In this document: in pieces, positions 17,770 to 27,524 of the stretch | How positions within the stretch are numbered: position 1 is the stretch's first letter | Layout: each line of letters begins with the position of its first letter | Translations under genes and position numbers: made by a program | Notes under the pieces: generated by a model | What the model was told of the DNA's origin: nothing | What the model saw: the letters and a program-made list of their open reading frames with translations, nothing else | Databases searched by the model: none | Assembly: GCF_040529045.1 (NCBI RefSeq) | Contig: NZ_CP131914.1 | Location: 604,501 to 668,500 of the forward strand | Direction: 5' to 3' | DNA from: Xanthomonas indica | GTDB lineage: Bacteria; Pseudomonadota; Gammaproteobacteria; Xanthomonadales; Xanthomonadaceae | DNA: 64,000 nucleotides

Positions 17770-19971
17770 TCAGTACCGCCAGCGCAGCGTGAAACTCACG
17801 AAGCGCGGTTCGCCGTAGTTCTGGTAGTCCAGGTTGGCCCAGTACTTCTTGTTCAGCGCATTGGTCACCGCCAGGGTCGCGGTCCACTGCGTGCTGAGCT
17901 GGTAGTTGGCGTTGAAATGCACCAGGGCGTACGGGTCCTGCACCACGGTGACCGGGCGCGTGGCGGCGCTGCCGTCGCCGACCGGACGCTGGATGTTGTA
18001 GCCGCGCACCGCGCTCTGCCAGCTCACGCCGCCGCCCAGGCTCAGGCGCTGCCAGGCGCCGGGCAGGCGCACCTGGGTGGACAGCTGCAGGTAGTCCTCC
18101 GGCAGGTTGGCGTAGATCGCGTCGGTGGGCGCGCGGGTGACCTTGGCGTGGGTGTAGCCGGCGTTGAGCGTCCAGCCCGGGCGCAGTTCGCCGTTGTATT
18201 CCAGTTCCCAGCCGCGGCTCTTGGTGCCGTCGACGCCGATGTAGGCCGAGCTGCCGTCGGGCAGCGAGGCCTCGGGCTGGGTCATGTCGCGCACCGCGTA
18301 GTTATCCTGCTTGGCCTCGAAGACCGCGGCACTGAGCAGCGCGCGGCCGTCGGCCAGCTGCGCCTTGATGCCCGCTTCCAGGTTGGAGCCCTGCACCGGC
18401 GCCAGCAGGTTGTTGTCCTTGTCCTTGTAGTTCTGCGGATTGAAGATCTCGGTGTAGCTGGCGTAGGTGGAGATGGCCGGGGTGATGTCGTAGACCAGGC
18501 CGACGTAGGGGGTGACCTCGTCGCTGACCCGGTAGCGGCCGCTGGTGCCGGTGTAGCTGCCGTCGGCGGCGAAGGCCTGGGTGCGGGTCTGCCAGGAACT
18601 CAGGCGCGCGCCGGCGATCAACGACAGCGGCTCGGCCAGGCGCAGCCGGGTGGAGGCGTACACGCCGCGCTGGGTGGTGCGTGCCTCGCGCCGCGCACCG
18701 GTGCGGGTGGTGCTGATCTGGCCCACCTCGCCGCGCCAGTCGTAGACGTTTGGGATGTAGTAGCAACGCTCGCGGCCGCAGGTGGTCCAGTCGCCCGGAT
18801 AGCGCAGCGCCAGGGTCGGCGTGGTCGACTGCAGGTCCTGCCAGCTGCCGCCGATCACCACGTCGTGGTCGCGGCCGAACAGCGGGAACGTACCGGACAG
18901 GTACACGTCCAGGCCGTCGCGGGTGTCGGTGGTCTGGCCGGCGGCCGCGCGCAGGTAGATGCCGCTGCCGTCGCGCTTGGGATAGCCGCTGCCGTACACG
19001 CGCAGGTTTTCGACCTCGCCTTCGGTGCGCGCCAGGTTGACCTTCAGCAGCCAGTTTTCGCCGAAGCGCTGCTCCAGGTTGGCGAAGGTGGTGTGGGTGT
19101 TGCGCTGCCAGCGCGTCCACTTCGGCGCCAGGTTGGTGGACGTGGGCAGATCGGCGTACGCACCGTCGGCGAAGAAGTACGGCACCGTGCCCCAGGTCGC
19201 ACCGATCGGGTCGTTGTCCTGGCGCTGGTAGCCGACGGTGACCGTGGTGGTGTCGGTCAGGTCGCCCTCCAGCACCGCCATGCCGGACATCTTCTGGTCG
19301 CTGTAGTGGTCGTAGTAGTAGCCGCGGTCCTGCCAGGCGGCGACGAAGCGGCTGCGGAAGCGGCCATCGGCGGTCAGCGGCGCGGTGACGTCGGCCTGGG
19401 TGCGGCGGAAGTCCCACGTGCCGAGCGAGGCCGCGAACGACGCATCGAAGGTCTTGCCGGGACGCTTGCGCAGCAGGTTGACCGTGGCCGAGGGAATGCC
19501 GGCGCCGCTGAGCAGGCCGTTGGCGCCGCGGATCACCTCGACGCGGTCGTAGAAGACCATGTCGTATTCCTGGTTGGTGGAACCGCTGTAGGTGGGCAGG
19601 CCGTCGACCTGGAAGTCGGTGATCTGGAAGCCGCGCGCGAAGTACAGCGGGCGCTGGGTGTCGTAGAAGGAGACGTTGACGCCGGTGACGTTGCGCATGA
19701 CGTCGTTGATGCTGAACAGCGATTCCTCTTCCAGCCGCTGCTGGCCCAGCACGCTCACCGATTGCGGCGTCTCCTGCAGCGTCAGGGGCAGGCGGGTGGT
19801 GGTGGACGGCTGCGCGCGCGACGGGCTGCCGCTGACTTCCACCTTGTCCAGCGTGGTCGGCTGCACGTCGGCCTCGGCTGTGGCCTCGGCGGCGAACAGC
19901 GGTGCCGAGGCGGCGGAGAGCGCGGACAGCACGGCAAGGGACAGCAGGCGGCGTGGAGCGGAGGGAAGCAT
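17770..19971 (-). CDS. TonB-dependent siderophore receptor
   Basis: 733 residues with signal peptide and a plug domain (LPLTLQETPQSVSVLGQQRLEEESLFSINDVMRNVTGVNV; then YFARGFQITDFQVDG and YDRVEVIRGANGLLSGAGIPSATVNLLRKRP). This is the ferric-siderophore (FpvA/FoxA/FhuE) type. The barrel ends with the outer-membrane signature FVSFTLRWRY. It imports ferric siderophores through the TonB system. The start MLPSAP at 19971 is the signal-peptide start. A possible Fur site lies about 155 bp upstream. No ferric reductase or permease is adjacent. Confidence 0.93.
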   Translation of the reverse strand: MLPSAPRRLLSLAVLSALSAASAPLFAAEATAEADVQPTTLDKVEVSGSPSRAQPSTTTRLPLTLQETPQSVSVLGQQRLEEESLFSINDVMRNVTGVNVSFYDTQRPLYFARGFQITDFQVDGLPTYSGSTNQEYDMVFYDRVEVIRGANGLLSGAGIPSATVNLLRKRPGKTFDASFAASLGTWDFRRTQADVTAPLTADGRFRSRFVAAWQDRGYYYDHYSDQKMSGMAVLEGDLTDTTTVTVGYQRQDNDPIGATWGTVPYFFADGAYADLPTSTNLAPKWTRWQRNTHTTFANLEQRFGENWLLKVNLARTEGEVENLRVYGSGYPKRDGSGIYLRAAAGQTTDTRDGLDVYLSGTFPLFGRDHDVVIGGSWQDLQSTTPTLALRYPGDWTTCGRERCYYIPNVYDWRGEVGQISTTRTGARREARTTQRGVYASTRLRLAEPLSLIAGARLSSWQTRTQAFAADGSYTGTSGRYRVSDEVTPYVGLVYDITPAISTYASYTEIFNPQNYKDKDNNLLAPVQGSNLEAGIKAQLADGRALLSAAVFEAKQDNYAVRDMTQPEASLPDGSSAYIGVDGTKSRGWELEYNGELRPGWTLNAGYTHAKVTRAPTDAIYANLPEDYLQLSTQVRLPGAWQRLSLGGGVSWQSAVRGYNIQRPVGDGSAATRPVTVVQDPYALVHFNANYQLSTQWTATLAVTNALNKKYWANLDYQNYGEPRFVSFTLRWRY

Positions 19972-20125
19972 GGATCGATCTCGCGGGGTGGGGCGCGGCG
20001 GCGACCCGGTCGCGCCGCGGTGGAGGAAAGGACAGGCGCAGCCGCGCTCCACGTCGGGGAAACCGACGTGGCTGGCCCGGCAGGGCTGGCGGAGGGGCTG
20101 TGGCCGTGGATGGCCGTCGCAGAAC

Positions 20126-20144
20126 GCAAATGTAAATCGTTAGC
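20126..20144. promoter_or_regulatory. Possible Fur box upstream of siderophore receptor
   Basis: GCAAATGTAAATCGTTAGC matches the 19-bp Fur consensus GATAATGATAATCATTATC at 13 positions by my count. It lies in an unusually AT-rich patch 155 bp before the receptor start, where iron control would be expected. Confidence 0.4.
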
Positions 20145-20199
20145 AACAACTTAACAAGGGTTGCCATGCGCAGACACGCGGCGGCACATCGTCGTGCCG

Positions 20200-20679
20200 C
20201 TAGCCGCGCGGCAGCGGCAGGCCGGCGAAGTCCTTGACCGTCCGCAGCACGAAGCTGGAATTGACGTCGGCGACGCCGGCGGCGTTGAGCAACTTGTCCA
20301 GCAGAAACGCGGAGAAGTGCGCCAGATCGCGGACGTAGACGTGCAGCAGATAGTCCATGTCGCCGGTCAGCGCATGGCACGCGACCACTTCGTCCCAGCC
20401 CTGCACACTGTCGGCAAAGTGGGCGATGCCGCTCTGCCCGTGCTTTTCCAACTGCACGCGGACGAAGGCCTGCAGGCCCAGGCCGATCGCCGCCGGCACC
20501 AGCCGCGCGGCATAGCCGGCAACCACACCTTCGGCTTCCAGCCGTTGCACCCGGCGCAGGCAGGCCGAGGGCGACAGGTTCACCTGCGCGGCCAGCTCGG
20601 CGTTGCTGGCGCGGCCCTGCCGCTGCAGCAGGGCGAGCAGGCGCAGGTCGGTGCGGTCGAAGGTCGGCGATCCGGTCAT
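20200..20679 (-). CDS. Lrp/AsnC family regulator
   Basis: 159 residues: N-terminal HTH (FDRTDLRLLALLQRQGRASNAELAAQVNLSPSACLRRVQRLEAEGVV) and C-terminal RAM domain (FVRVQLEKHG ... VVACHALTGDMDYLLHVYVRDLAHFSAFLLDKLL ... SSFVLRTVKDFAGLPL). It is a full-length feast/famine regulator. It is divergent from phenylalanine hydroxylase across 126 bp, so it most likely controls phenylalanine/tyrosine breakdown, as is common for Lrp-type regulators beside phhA. Confidence 0.93.
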   Translation of the reverse strand: MTGSPTFDRTDLRLLALLQRQGRASNAELAAQVNLSPSACLRRVQRLEAEGVVAGYAARLVPAAIGLGLQAFVRVQLEKHGQSGIAHFADSVQGWDEVVACHALTGDMDYLLHVYVRDLAHFSAFLLDKLLNAAGVADVNSSFVLRTVKDFAGLPLPRG

Positions 20680-20805
20680 TTATTGCCCTGCAACATGGCT
20701 TCCACGCAATGATCTTGCGCGCAGCGCCAGGAGCCGTGCAACTTCGCAAGCCCATTGCGCGGCGGCGCGCCTACCATCGTGGCATCCCGTTCCGGAGCGT
20801 CGACC

Positions 20806-21696
20806 ATGGATACCGCACCGCGCCGCGTCGAACACCAGCAGACCGACAAGGGCTACGTGCCGGTCTACACCACCGCCGTCGTGACCCAGCCTTGGGACAG
20901 CTACAGCGCCGACGACCACGCCACCTGGGGCACGTTGTACACGCGCCAGCGCGCGTTGCTGGTCGGCCGCGCCTGCGACGAGTTCCTGCAGGCGCAGGAC
21001 GCGATGGGCATGGGTTCGCAGGCGATTCCGCGCTTCGACGAACTCAACGCCGTGCTGCAGGCGACCACCGGCTGGACCCTGGTCGGCGTCGAAGGGCTGC
21101 TGCCGGAGCTGGACTTCTTCGACCACCTGGCCAACCGCCGCTTCCCGGTGACCTGGTGGATCCGCCGTCCCGAGCAGATCGACTACATCGCCGAGCCGGA
21201 CCTGTTCCACGACCTGTTCGGCCACGTGCCGCTGCTGATGAACCCGCTGTTCGCCGACTACATGCAGGCCTACGGCCGCGGCGGAGTGAAGGCGCATGCG
21301 ATCGGTCCGGAGGCGCTGCAGAACCTGACCCGGCTGTACTGGTACACGGTGGAATTCGGCCTGATCGACACCCCGGACGGCCTGCGCATCTACGGCGCCG
21401 GCATTGTCTCGTCCAAGGGCGAATCGCTGTATTCGCTGGAGTCGGACGCGCCCAATCGGATCGGCTTCGACCTGCAGCGGATCATGCGCACCCGCTACCG
21501 CATCGACACCTACCAGAAGACCTACTTCGTCATCGACAGCTTCGAACAGCTGATGCAGGCGACCTCGCCGGACTTCACCCCGATCTATGCGGCACTGGCC
21601 GACCAGGCACACCTGCCCGCCGGCCAGGTGCAGCCGCATGACCGCGTATTCCATGCCGGCAGCGGCGAAGGCTGGGCGGACGGCGGCGACGTGTGA
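20806..21696 (+). CDS. phhA: Phenylalanine 4-monooxygenase
   Basis: 296 residues, the bacterial single-domain length. It hydroxylates phenylalanine to tyrosine with a pterin cofactor and non-heme iron. Iron ligands are visible: His135 and His140 in LFHDLFGHVP and Glu183 in WYTVEFGL. The catalytic core stretches from DHATWGTLYTRQ to EQLMQATSPDFTPIYA. The start MDTAPRR at 20806 fits the family N-terminus. Control is probably by the divergent Lrp-type regulator. Confidence 0.95.
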   Translation: MDTAPRRVEHQQTDKGYVPVYTTAVVTQPWDSYSADDHATWGTLYTRQRALLVGRACDEFLQAQDAMGMGSQAIPRFDELNAVLQATTGWTLVGVEGLLPELDFFDHLANRRFPVTWWIRRPEQIDYIAEPDLFHDLFGHVPLLMNPLFADYMQAYGRGGVKAHAIGPEALQNLTRLYWYTVEFGLIDTPDGLRIYGAGIVSSKGESLYSLESDAPNRIGFDLQRIMRTRYRIDTYQKTYFVIDSFEQLMQATSPDFTPIYAALADQAHLPAGQVQPHDRVFHAGSGEGWADGGDV

Positions 21697-21773
21697 GGAG
21701 CACCAAGGCGCGATCAGCGACAGGCCGATTGCGCTGCTGCAGGCATACGTTCGCAGTGCGCATGACGCAGCGC

Positions 21774-21800
21774 GCCCCTCTCCCATCGGGAGAAGGGTTG
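21774..21800. repeat. CCCCTCTCCC-type hairpin repeat after phhA
   Basis: CCCCTCTCCCATCGGGAGAAGGGTTGAGG is a degenerate copy of the short hairpin family, 78 bp after the phhA stop and followed by GTGAGGGTACGAGCGCGCAGCGCG. No gene in 21697-21922. Confidence 0.65.
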
Positions 21801-21922
21801 AGGTGAGGGTACGAGCGCGCAGCGCGCACAGAATTGGCTAAGGCGGGTTGCCTTCCCAGGGATGCGCCGATCCGCGCAATGGCGTAAACCAGCGACCGTG
21901 CAGCGGTCGCAGGCCATTGACC

Positions 21923-22999
21923 TTAACGTGGATACACCAATAGCAGCACCAGCGGTTCATCGCCCACCTGCTGCAACGCGTGCCTGCTGCCGGGCCGGGT
22001 CAGCAAGGCATGGCCGGCGCGCACGTCGTACTGCGTTCCGTCCAGCACGTAGCTGCCGTGTCCGCTGACGATGTAGTAGATCTCGTCCTTGTGCTGTGGA
22101 TGCAAGCCGATGCCGGCGCCCTGGTGCAGCACGCGTTTGCGCAGCACGAATGGCAGGTCCTGCACATCGGCGAAGAAGGGGTACGCCGTGGTCGGCCCTG
22201 CGCCGCCGTGCGGGCCGGGCTGGCCGCGGGCCAGCGTGTCTTCGTGCAGTACCTGCGATTGCGCCGAGGCGTGGGTGGGGCGCACCACGTCGCAATCCAG
22301 ATCACGCACCAGCGCCGGGCGCAGGGTGGGCAGCGCCTGCACCACATCGCGCAGCGCCAGGCAGGCCAGGGCGTTGGCACCAGCGATGCTGAAACGGCTG
22401 GCGGCGGCAGCGTCCTGTTCGGGCACGAACAGGTACGGGCGCGCGCCCTGCTCGCCCAGCGCACGCAGCCAGGCACGGCTGCTGGCGTCGAGGTCGATCA
22501 GCACGACCTGCTGCGTGCTTGCCAGCCGTCGCAACGCCTGGATGCCTTGCGCAGGTGTATCCAGCGGCACACCCTGCATGAACAACGGGCGCGCCACCGG
22601 CGTGACCAACACAGGCGTGGCGCCCTTGGCGCGTACCTGCATCAGCGCGCGGGCAACCGTTTGCTGCAGGTCAGCATCGCGGCTGGCGTCTTCGCGCTCG
22701 ACGTCGTCGTGGCCAAACTGGATCAGCACCACGTCGCCACGACGGAGTTCGCTGGCGAGCGTGTCGAGCGGACCTTCGGCGGTGATGCGGCGCGCGCTGC
22801 GCTCGTCCCTGGCGTGATTGCGCACCTGCCACGCGTTCGGGTCCAGGTAGCTTTGCAAGGGCTGGCCCCAGCCGGCCTGCGGCGCACGCTCGGCGCCGAC
22901 CTCGGCAGCAACGGCGTCGCCGACGATGAACATGCGCTGCGGCTCGGCGCCGGTGACGCTCGCGAAGAGCAACAGCAATGCGGACAGGAGCAGGCGCAT
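21923..22999 (-). CDS. Degenerate SGNH (rhamnogalacturonan acetylesterase-like) domain fused to a cupin
   Basis: 358 residues with a signal peptide. Residues 22-220 follow the rhamnogalacturonan acetylesterase pattern (GWGQPLQSYL, VVLIQFGHDD, LVTPVARPLF, VVLIDLDASSRAWLRALGE). The catalytic positions are replaced, though: Ser is Ala29 in VGDAV, Asn is Asp98 in GHDD, and the Asp-x-x-His block reads ASRFS at 200-204. Residues 270-358 form a cupin with likely metal ligands His300, His303, Glu306 and His340. It is the last gene of the hexuronate operon. A binding or sensing role, or cupin-based isomerase activity, is more likely than esterase activity. Confidence 0.82.
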   Translation of the reverse strand: MRLLLSALLLLFASVTGAEPQRMFIVGDAVAAEVGAERAPQAGWGQPLQSYLDPNAWQVRNHARDERSARRITAEGPLDTLASELRRGDVVLIQFGHDDVEREDASRDADLQQTVARALMQVRAKGATPVLVTPVARPLFMQGVPLDTPAQGIQALRRLASTQQVVLIDLDASSRAWLRALGEQGARPYLFVPEQDAAAASRFSIAGANALACLALRDVVQALPTLRPALVRDLDCDVVRPTHASAQSQVLHEDTLARGQPGPHGGAGPTTAYPFFADVQDLPFVLRKRVLHQGAGIGLHPQHKDEIYYIVSGHGSYVLDGTQYDVRAGHALLTRPGSRHALQQVGDEPLVLLLVYPR

Positions 23000-23100
23000 G
23001 GGCACTCCGCTGCGCTGGGGCTGCTTGGCACCCGATCGGTTGGCGTCATCAGGCCAGACTGACAGGGAGCAGCGCGGTAGGCGTTGACCGATCCTTCGGC

Positions 23101-23132
23101 CCTCACCCCAACCCCTCTCCGCGGGAGAGGGG
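23101..23132. repeat. CCCCTCTCC-GGGAGAGGGG hairpin repeat
   Basis: CCCTCACCCCAACCCCTCTCCGCGGGAGAGGGGC, a member of the short hairpin family, sits between the isomerase gene and the SGNH-cupin gene and may modulate expression within the operon. Confidence 0.65.
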
Positions 23133-23153
23133 CTCGAGCATCGCATGGTGCGA

Positions 23154-23810
23154 TCAGGCTGCAGCGGCCTCGGCCTTCCCCAACACGCCGGCGACGAAGG
23201 CGCGCAGCTCGGCATCCTGGGCATTGTCGAAGAAGCACTGCTGGAAGCGCGGGCCGCCCACGGCCTGCTTGACCAGGTCCGGGTCCAGCGCGCGCAGGCC
23301 GTCCAGGTAGGACTTGGCCAGGGCCTGCTTGACCTGGGTCAGGATGCCGGCGTTGGCCTGCTGCGATTCGCGGCGCTCGGCCGGGTAGCCCATGCCGCGC
23401 TCGCCGCTGAAGGCCTTCTCGAAGATATAGCGCACGTTGATCTCCGCGCCCCAGCCGTAGCCCTTGGCGAAGGCCAGCGCCAGCGCGTTGCCGTTGTTGA
23501 CCTGGGCGAACAGGTAGGCGTCGGTGGGCTCGATGCAGTAGCCGCAGAACACGCCCGGGTGGGCGTTGAGCGACATCATCGCGCCCTGGCCGGTGCCGCA
23601 GCCGGCGACCACGAAGTCCACCGCGCCGGCATTGAGCAGCAGGCCGGCGCAGATGCCCAGGTGGATGTAGGTCAGGCGGTGGTCGGCGTCGCCGTCCATG
23701 CCGACGTTGAACACGCTGTGGCCCTGGGCGGCGGCGACGTCGTTGAGCTGCTGCAGGATCACCGGGTTCTTGGCGGCCTGGCTGAACTCGTTCATTAGGG
23801 CGATTTTCAT
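23154..23810 (-). CDS. RpiB/LacAB-family isomerase, DhuI-like
   Basis: 218 residues of the RpiB/LacA/LacB fold. Characteristic blocks are MKIALMNEFSQAAKNPVIL, the VVAGCGTGQGAMMSLNAHPGVFCGY active-site loop, TDAYLFAQVNNGNALALAFAKGYGWGAEIN and RYIFEKAF. The long form with an extended C-terminus resembles streptococcal DhuI, which isomerises 4-deoxy-L-threo-5-hexosulose uronate, the same reaction as KduI. It sits downstream of kduD and kduI in one direction, so the cluster seems to encode two unrelated isomerases for one step, or this one acts on a related uronate. Confidence 0.85.
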   Translation of the reverse strand: MKIALMNEFSQAAKNPVILQQLNDVAAAQGHSVFNVGMDGDADHRLTYIHLGICAGLLLNAGAVDFVVAGCGTGQGAMMSLNAHPGVFCGYCIEPTDAYLFAQVNNGNALALAFAKGYGWGAEINVRYIFEKAFSGERGMGYPAERRESQQANAGILTQVKQALAKSYLDGLRALDPDLVKQAVGGPRFQQCFFDNAQDAELRAFVAGVLGKAEAAAA

Positions 23811-23952
23811 GGGGGTCCTTTGGTGGGGGATTGGGTGGTGGGATAGATCTGGTTGGGATGAGAGGGGTCGGCGGTGGTCGCACCCTCATCCGCCCTTCGG
23901 GCACCTTCCCCCAAAAAGGGGGCCGAGGTCCCGGAGGGAGAAGGAGGAGCGG

Positions 23953-24708
23953 TTAGCGGGCGAGCCAGCCGCCGTCGACCGGGATCACGGTGCCGTTGAC
24001 GTAGTCCGAGGCGCTGCTGGCCAGGAACACCGCGGTGCCGCCCAGGTCTTCCGGCACGCCCCAGCGGCCGGCCGGGATGCGCTCCAGGATCGCCTGGTTG
24101 CGCGCGGCGTCGGCGCGCAGCTGCGCGGTGTTGTCGGTGGCCATGTAGCCGGGGGCGATGGCGTTGATGTTGACGCCCTTGGCGCCCCACTCGTTGGCCA
24201 GCAGGCGGGTGATGCCGGCGATGCCGGACTTGCTGGCGGTGTACGAGGGCACGCGGATGCCGCCCTGGAACGACAGCATCGAGGCGATGTTGATGATCTT
24301 GCCGCTGCCCTGGGCGATGAAGTGGCGGCCGGCGGCCTGGCACATGAAGAACGCGGACTTGATGTTGACGTTCATGACGTCGTCCCAGTCCTGCTCGCTG
24401 AAGTCCACCGCGTCGGCGCGGCGGATCAGCCCGGCGTTGTTGACCAGGATGTCGAGGCGGCCGAGGCCGGCCAGGGTCTCGTCGAGGATGCGCTGCACCG
24501 GCTCGATGCTGATCAGGTTGGCCTCGATGGCGATGAAGCGGCGGCCCAGCGCGGTGACCTTGGCCTCGGTCTCGGTCGGCGCCTGGATGCCGGCGGCGGC
24601 GATGTCGGCGCCGGCCTGCGCCAGGGCCAGGGCGATGCCTTGGCCGAGGCCGGTGTTGGCGCCGGTGACCAGGGCGACCTTGCCTTCGAGACTGAACGAG
24701 TGGGTCAT
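23953..24708 (-). CDS. kduD: 2-dehydro-3-deoxy-D-gluconate 5-dehydrogenase KduD
   Basis: 251-residue short-chain dehydrogenase. The NAD-binding motif is LVTGANTGLGQGIALALAQAG and NNAGLIRR follows. The catalytic pair is Tyr-x3-Lys in YTASKSG, with the upstream Ser in IASMLSFQGG. KduD-typical parts are GINAIAPGYMATDNTAQLRAD (with NINAIAPGY) and IPAGRWGVPEDLGG. It reduces 3-deoxy-D-glycero-2,5-hexodiulosonate to 2-keto-3-deoxygluconate in pectin and glycosaminoglycan catabolism. The kduI gene lies 58 bp upstream in the same direction. Confidence 0.95.
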   Translation of the reverse strand: MTHSFSLEGKVALVTGANTGLGQGIALALAQAGADIAAAGIQAPTETEAKVTALGRRFIAIEANLISIEPVQRILDETLAGLGRLDILVNNAGLIRRADAVDFSEQDWDDVMNVNIKSAFFMCQAAGRHFIAQGSGKIINIASMLSFQGGIRVPSYTASKSGIAGITRLLANEWGAKGVNINAIAPGYMATDNTAQLRADAARNQAILERIPAGRWGVPEDLGGTAVFLASSASDYVNGTVIPVDGGWLAR

Positions 24709-24766
24709 TGCGGGGCTCCTAGAAGGGATGACGGTGGAGACGGTGGCGGCGCACGCGGAAGGCGGC

Positions 24767-25701
<935 letters not shown>

Positions 25702-25776
25702 GCGCAGTGCACGAACGGCGGGGATTGGGGAGTCGGGATTCGGGATGAGAGCGCTGCAGCGCTCGCTGATGGCGTG

Positions 25777-26169
25777 CTAACCGGGCGGCAGGGGCTGGCC
25801 GACGTCGATGCGGTTGCCGTCGGGGTCGGCGAAGACGAAGCAGCGCAGGCCGAAATCGGCGTCGCGGATCGCCTTGATGATGCGCACGCCCTGCGCCTGC
25901 AGGCGGTCGTGCAGCGCCGCCGCGTCGTCGACCAGCAGGTGGGCGACGTTGCTGGTGCTGCCGCGGTGACCGGCGCGCAGGGTCAGGTGCAGTTCGGCGT
26001 CGTCCTTCTTCAGGATCACGAAGCCGACCGGGCTGCCGTTCTGGAACACGCTGCGGAAGCCCAGGCAGTCGGTGTAGAAGGCGACGGCGCGGGCGATCCC
26101 GGCGACGGGCACGGTCGGCGCCAGGCGGCCGAAACGGACCGCGGCGGCGGCAGGAACAGGGGACGACAT
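25777..26169 (-). CDS. VOC (glyoxalase/bleomycin-resistance) family protein
   Basis: 130 residues with the beta-alpha-beta-beta-beta pattern of the vicinal oxygen chelate fold: PTVPVAGIARAVAFYTDCLGF, SPVGFVILKKDDAELHLTLRAG, then SNVAHLLVDDAAALHDRLQAQG and CFVFADPDGNRIDVGQPL. The short single-module form resembles bleomycin-resistance-like or glyoxalase-like proteins. It lies between the kdu operon and the regulator but shows no catabolic link. Start MSSPVP at 26169. Confidence 0.87.
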   Translation of the reverse strand: MSSPVPAAAAVRFGRLAPTVPVAGIARAVAFYTDCLGFRSVFQNGSPVGFVILKKDDAELHLTLRAGHRGSTSNVAHLLVDDAAALHDRLQAQGVRIIKAIRDADFGLRCFVFADPDGNRIDVGQPLPPG

Positions 26170-26293
26170 GGCGAAGGCTCCTCGCAGCAAGGCCGCGTGG
26201 GTCCGCCCGGGCGGTGCCGGAACGGAGCGGGCCTTGGATGGGCGGAGCGGTGGCCGCACGGTCGGCCGGCAGTCTACACCGGCCGCGCCGCGC

Positions 26294-27352
26294 TCAATCC
26301 TCCGGCGGCTGGCAGGAGTCGCGCACGATCAGGTGCGGGCGCACGCTGGCCACCGCCAGCGACGGCGTGCCCTCGGGCTGGATCAGCATCGCCGCGGCGG
26401 TGCGGCCGGTGTCGCGGGTATGCCGGCGCACCGAGGTCAGCGAGGGCCACAGCCGCGAGGCCAGCGGGCTGTCGTCGTAGCCGATGATCGACAGCTGGCG
26501 CGGGATGTTGATGTTGGCGCGCAGGGCGACCTTGTACACGCCGGCGGCCATTTCGTCGTTGCCGGTGAAGATCGCGCTGGGCCGCTGCTTGCCCAGCAGC
26601 AGCTTTTCCGCCGCGGCCACGCCCGATTCGAAGGTGTAGCCGGCCTCGACGATGCGCGCCGGCGGCAGCTCGATGCCGCGCCGGGTCAGCGCGTCGATGA
26701 AGCCGGCGGTGCGCTCGTGCGCGGAGCGGTAGGCGCTGGGGCCGGTGATCAGGGCGATATCGCGGTGGCCCAGCGACAGCAAGTAGTCGGCGGCCTCGGC
26801 GGCGCCGTCGCGGTCGTGGGTGACCACCATCTGCGAGGTGTCGTCCAGCGGCAGCGAGGCGATGCGGGTGTAGCGCACGCCGATCCCGGCGAGCATGTCG
26901 GCCAGCGCCTGGTCCTCCGAGGCGCGCGGCACCAGGATCACCCCGTGCAGCTTCTGCTGCTGCACGAAGCGGCGCACGCCCTCGATGTAGCCGGGGCTGC
27001 GGCTGTCGCAGGGATGCACCACCAGCTCGAAGCTGGAGCCGCGCAGCGCGTCCAGCGCGCCGTACTGCATGTCCACGATGTACTGCGCGGTGGGATTGTC
27101 GTAGACCATGCCGATCAGGAACGAGCGGCGGAACGCCAGCCCGCGCGCCAGCGGGTCCGGCGCGTAGCCGACCTCGCGCATCAGCGCCTCGACCTTCTCG
27201 CGGGTGTCTTTGCGCACCAGCGGTGAGTTGTTGATGATCCGCGACACGGTCTTCTTCGACACCCCGGACAGGCGCGCGATGTCGTTGATCGTCGCGGCCT
27301 TGCCGTGAGCGGAAGCGGGAGCATCGGCGGGGCGGGGCTTGTTCGGCGCCAT
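26294..27352 (-). CDS. LacI family transcriptional regulator of the hexuronate cluster
   Basis: 352 residues (367 if ATG at 27397 is used). N-terminal LacI HTH: ATINDIARLSGVSKKTVSRIINNSPLVRKDTREKVEALMREVGYAPDPLARGLAFRRS, then a periplasmic-binding-protein-like effector domain (LIGMVYDNPTAQYIVDMQYGALDALR ... PSAIFTGNDEMAAGVYKVALRANINIPRQLSIIGYDDSPLASRLWPSLTSVR). It sits between the kdu operon and the hydratase/TRAP operon, whose promoters carry the same 18-bp palindrome, so it probably plays the KdgR role. Neither start has a clear Shine-Dalgarno; the shorter one keeps the family spacing before the HTH. Confidence 0.92.
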   Translation of the reverse strand: MAPNKPRPADAPASAHGKAATINDIARLSGVSKKTVSRIINNSPLVRKDTREKVEALMREVGYAPDPLARGLAFRRSFLIGMVYDNPTAQYIVDMQYGALDALRGSSFELVVHPCDSRSPGYIEGVRRFVQQQKLHGVILVPRASEDQALADMLAGIGVRYTRIASLPLDDTSQMVVTHDRDGAAEAADYLLSLGHRDIALITGPSAYRSAHERTAGFIDALTRRGIELPPARIVEAGYTFESGVAAAEKLLLGKQRPSAIFTGNDEMAAGVYKVALRANINIPRQLSIIGYDDSPLASRLWPSLTSVRRHTRDTGRTAAAMLIQPEGTPSLAVASVRPHLIVRDSCQPPED

Positions 27353-27524
27353 GGACGGAAAACCGGGCGAAAGAGAGGGGATTCTACTGGGTGTCATGTT
27401 CGCACCAGCGTACGGTCACGCAAGCGCTGTAGACGCAGCGCCCGGCGCGGCGCCACCGACGCCGGCCGCGGCGCTCGGCGCGAACGGCTCGCGATTGCCG
27501 CCTGGCGCACGCCACCGCACCGAC

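Noticed and set aside
27380-27405. Third LacI-type operator before the regulator
   Set aside because: Only about eight bases (ATGACACC on the minus strand) match the 18-mer and they overlap a possible start codon, so it is not called as a feature.
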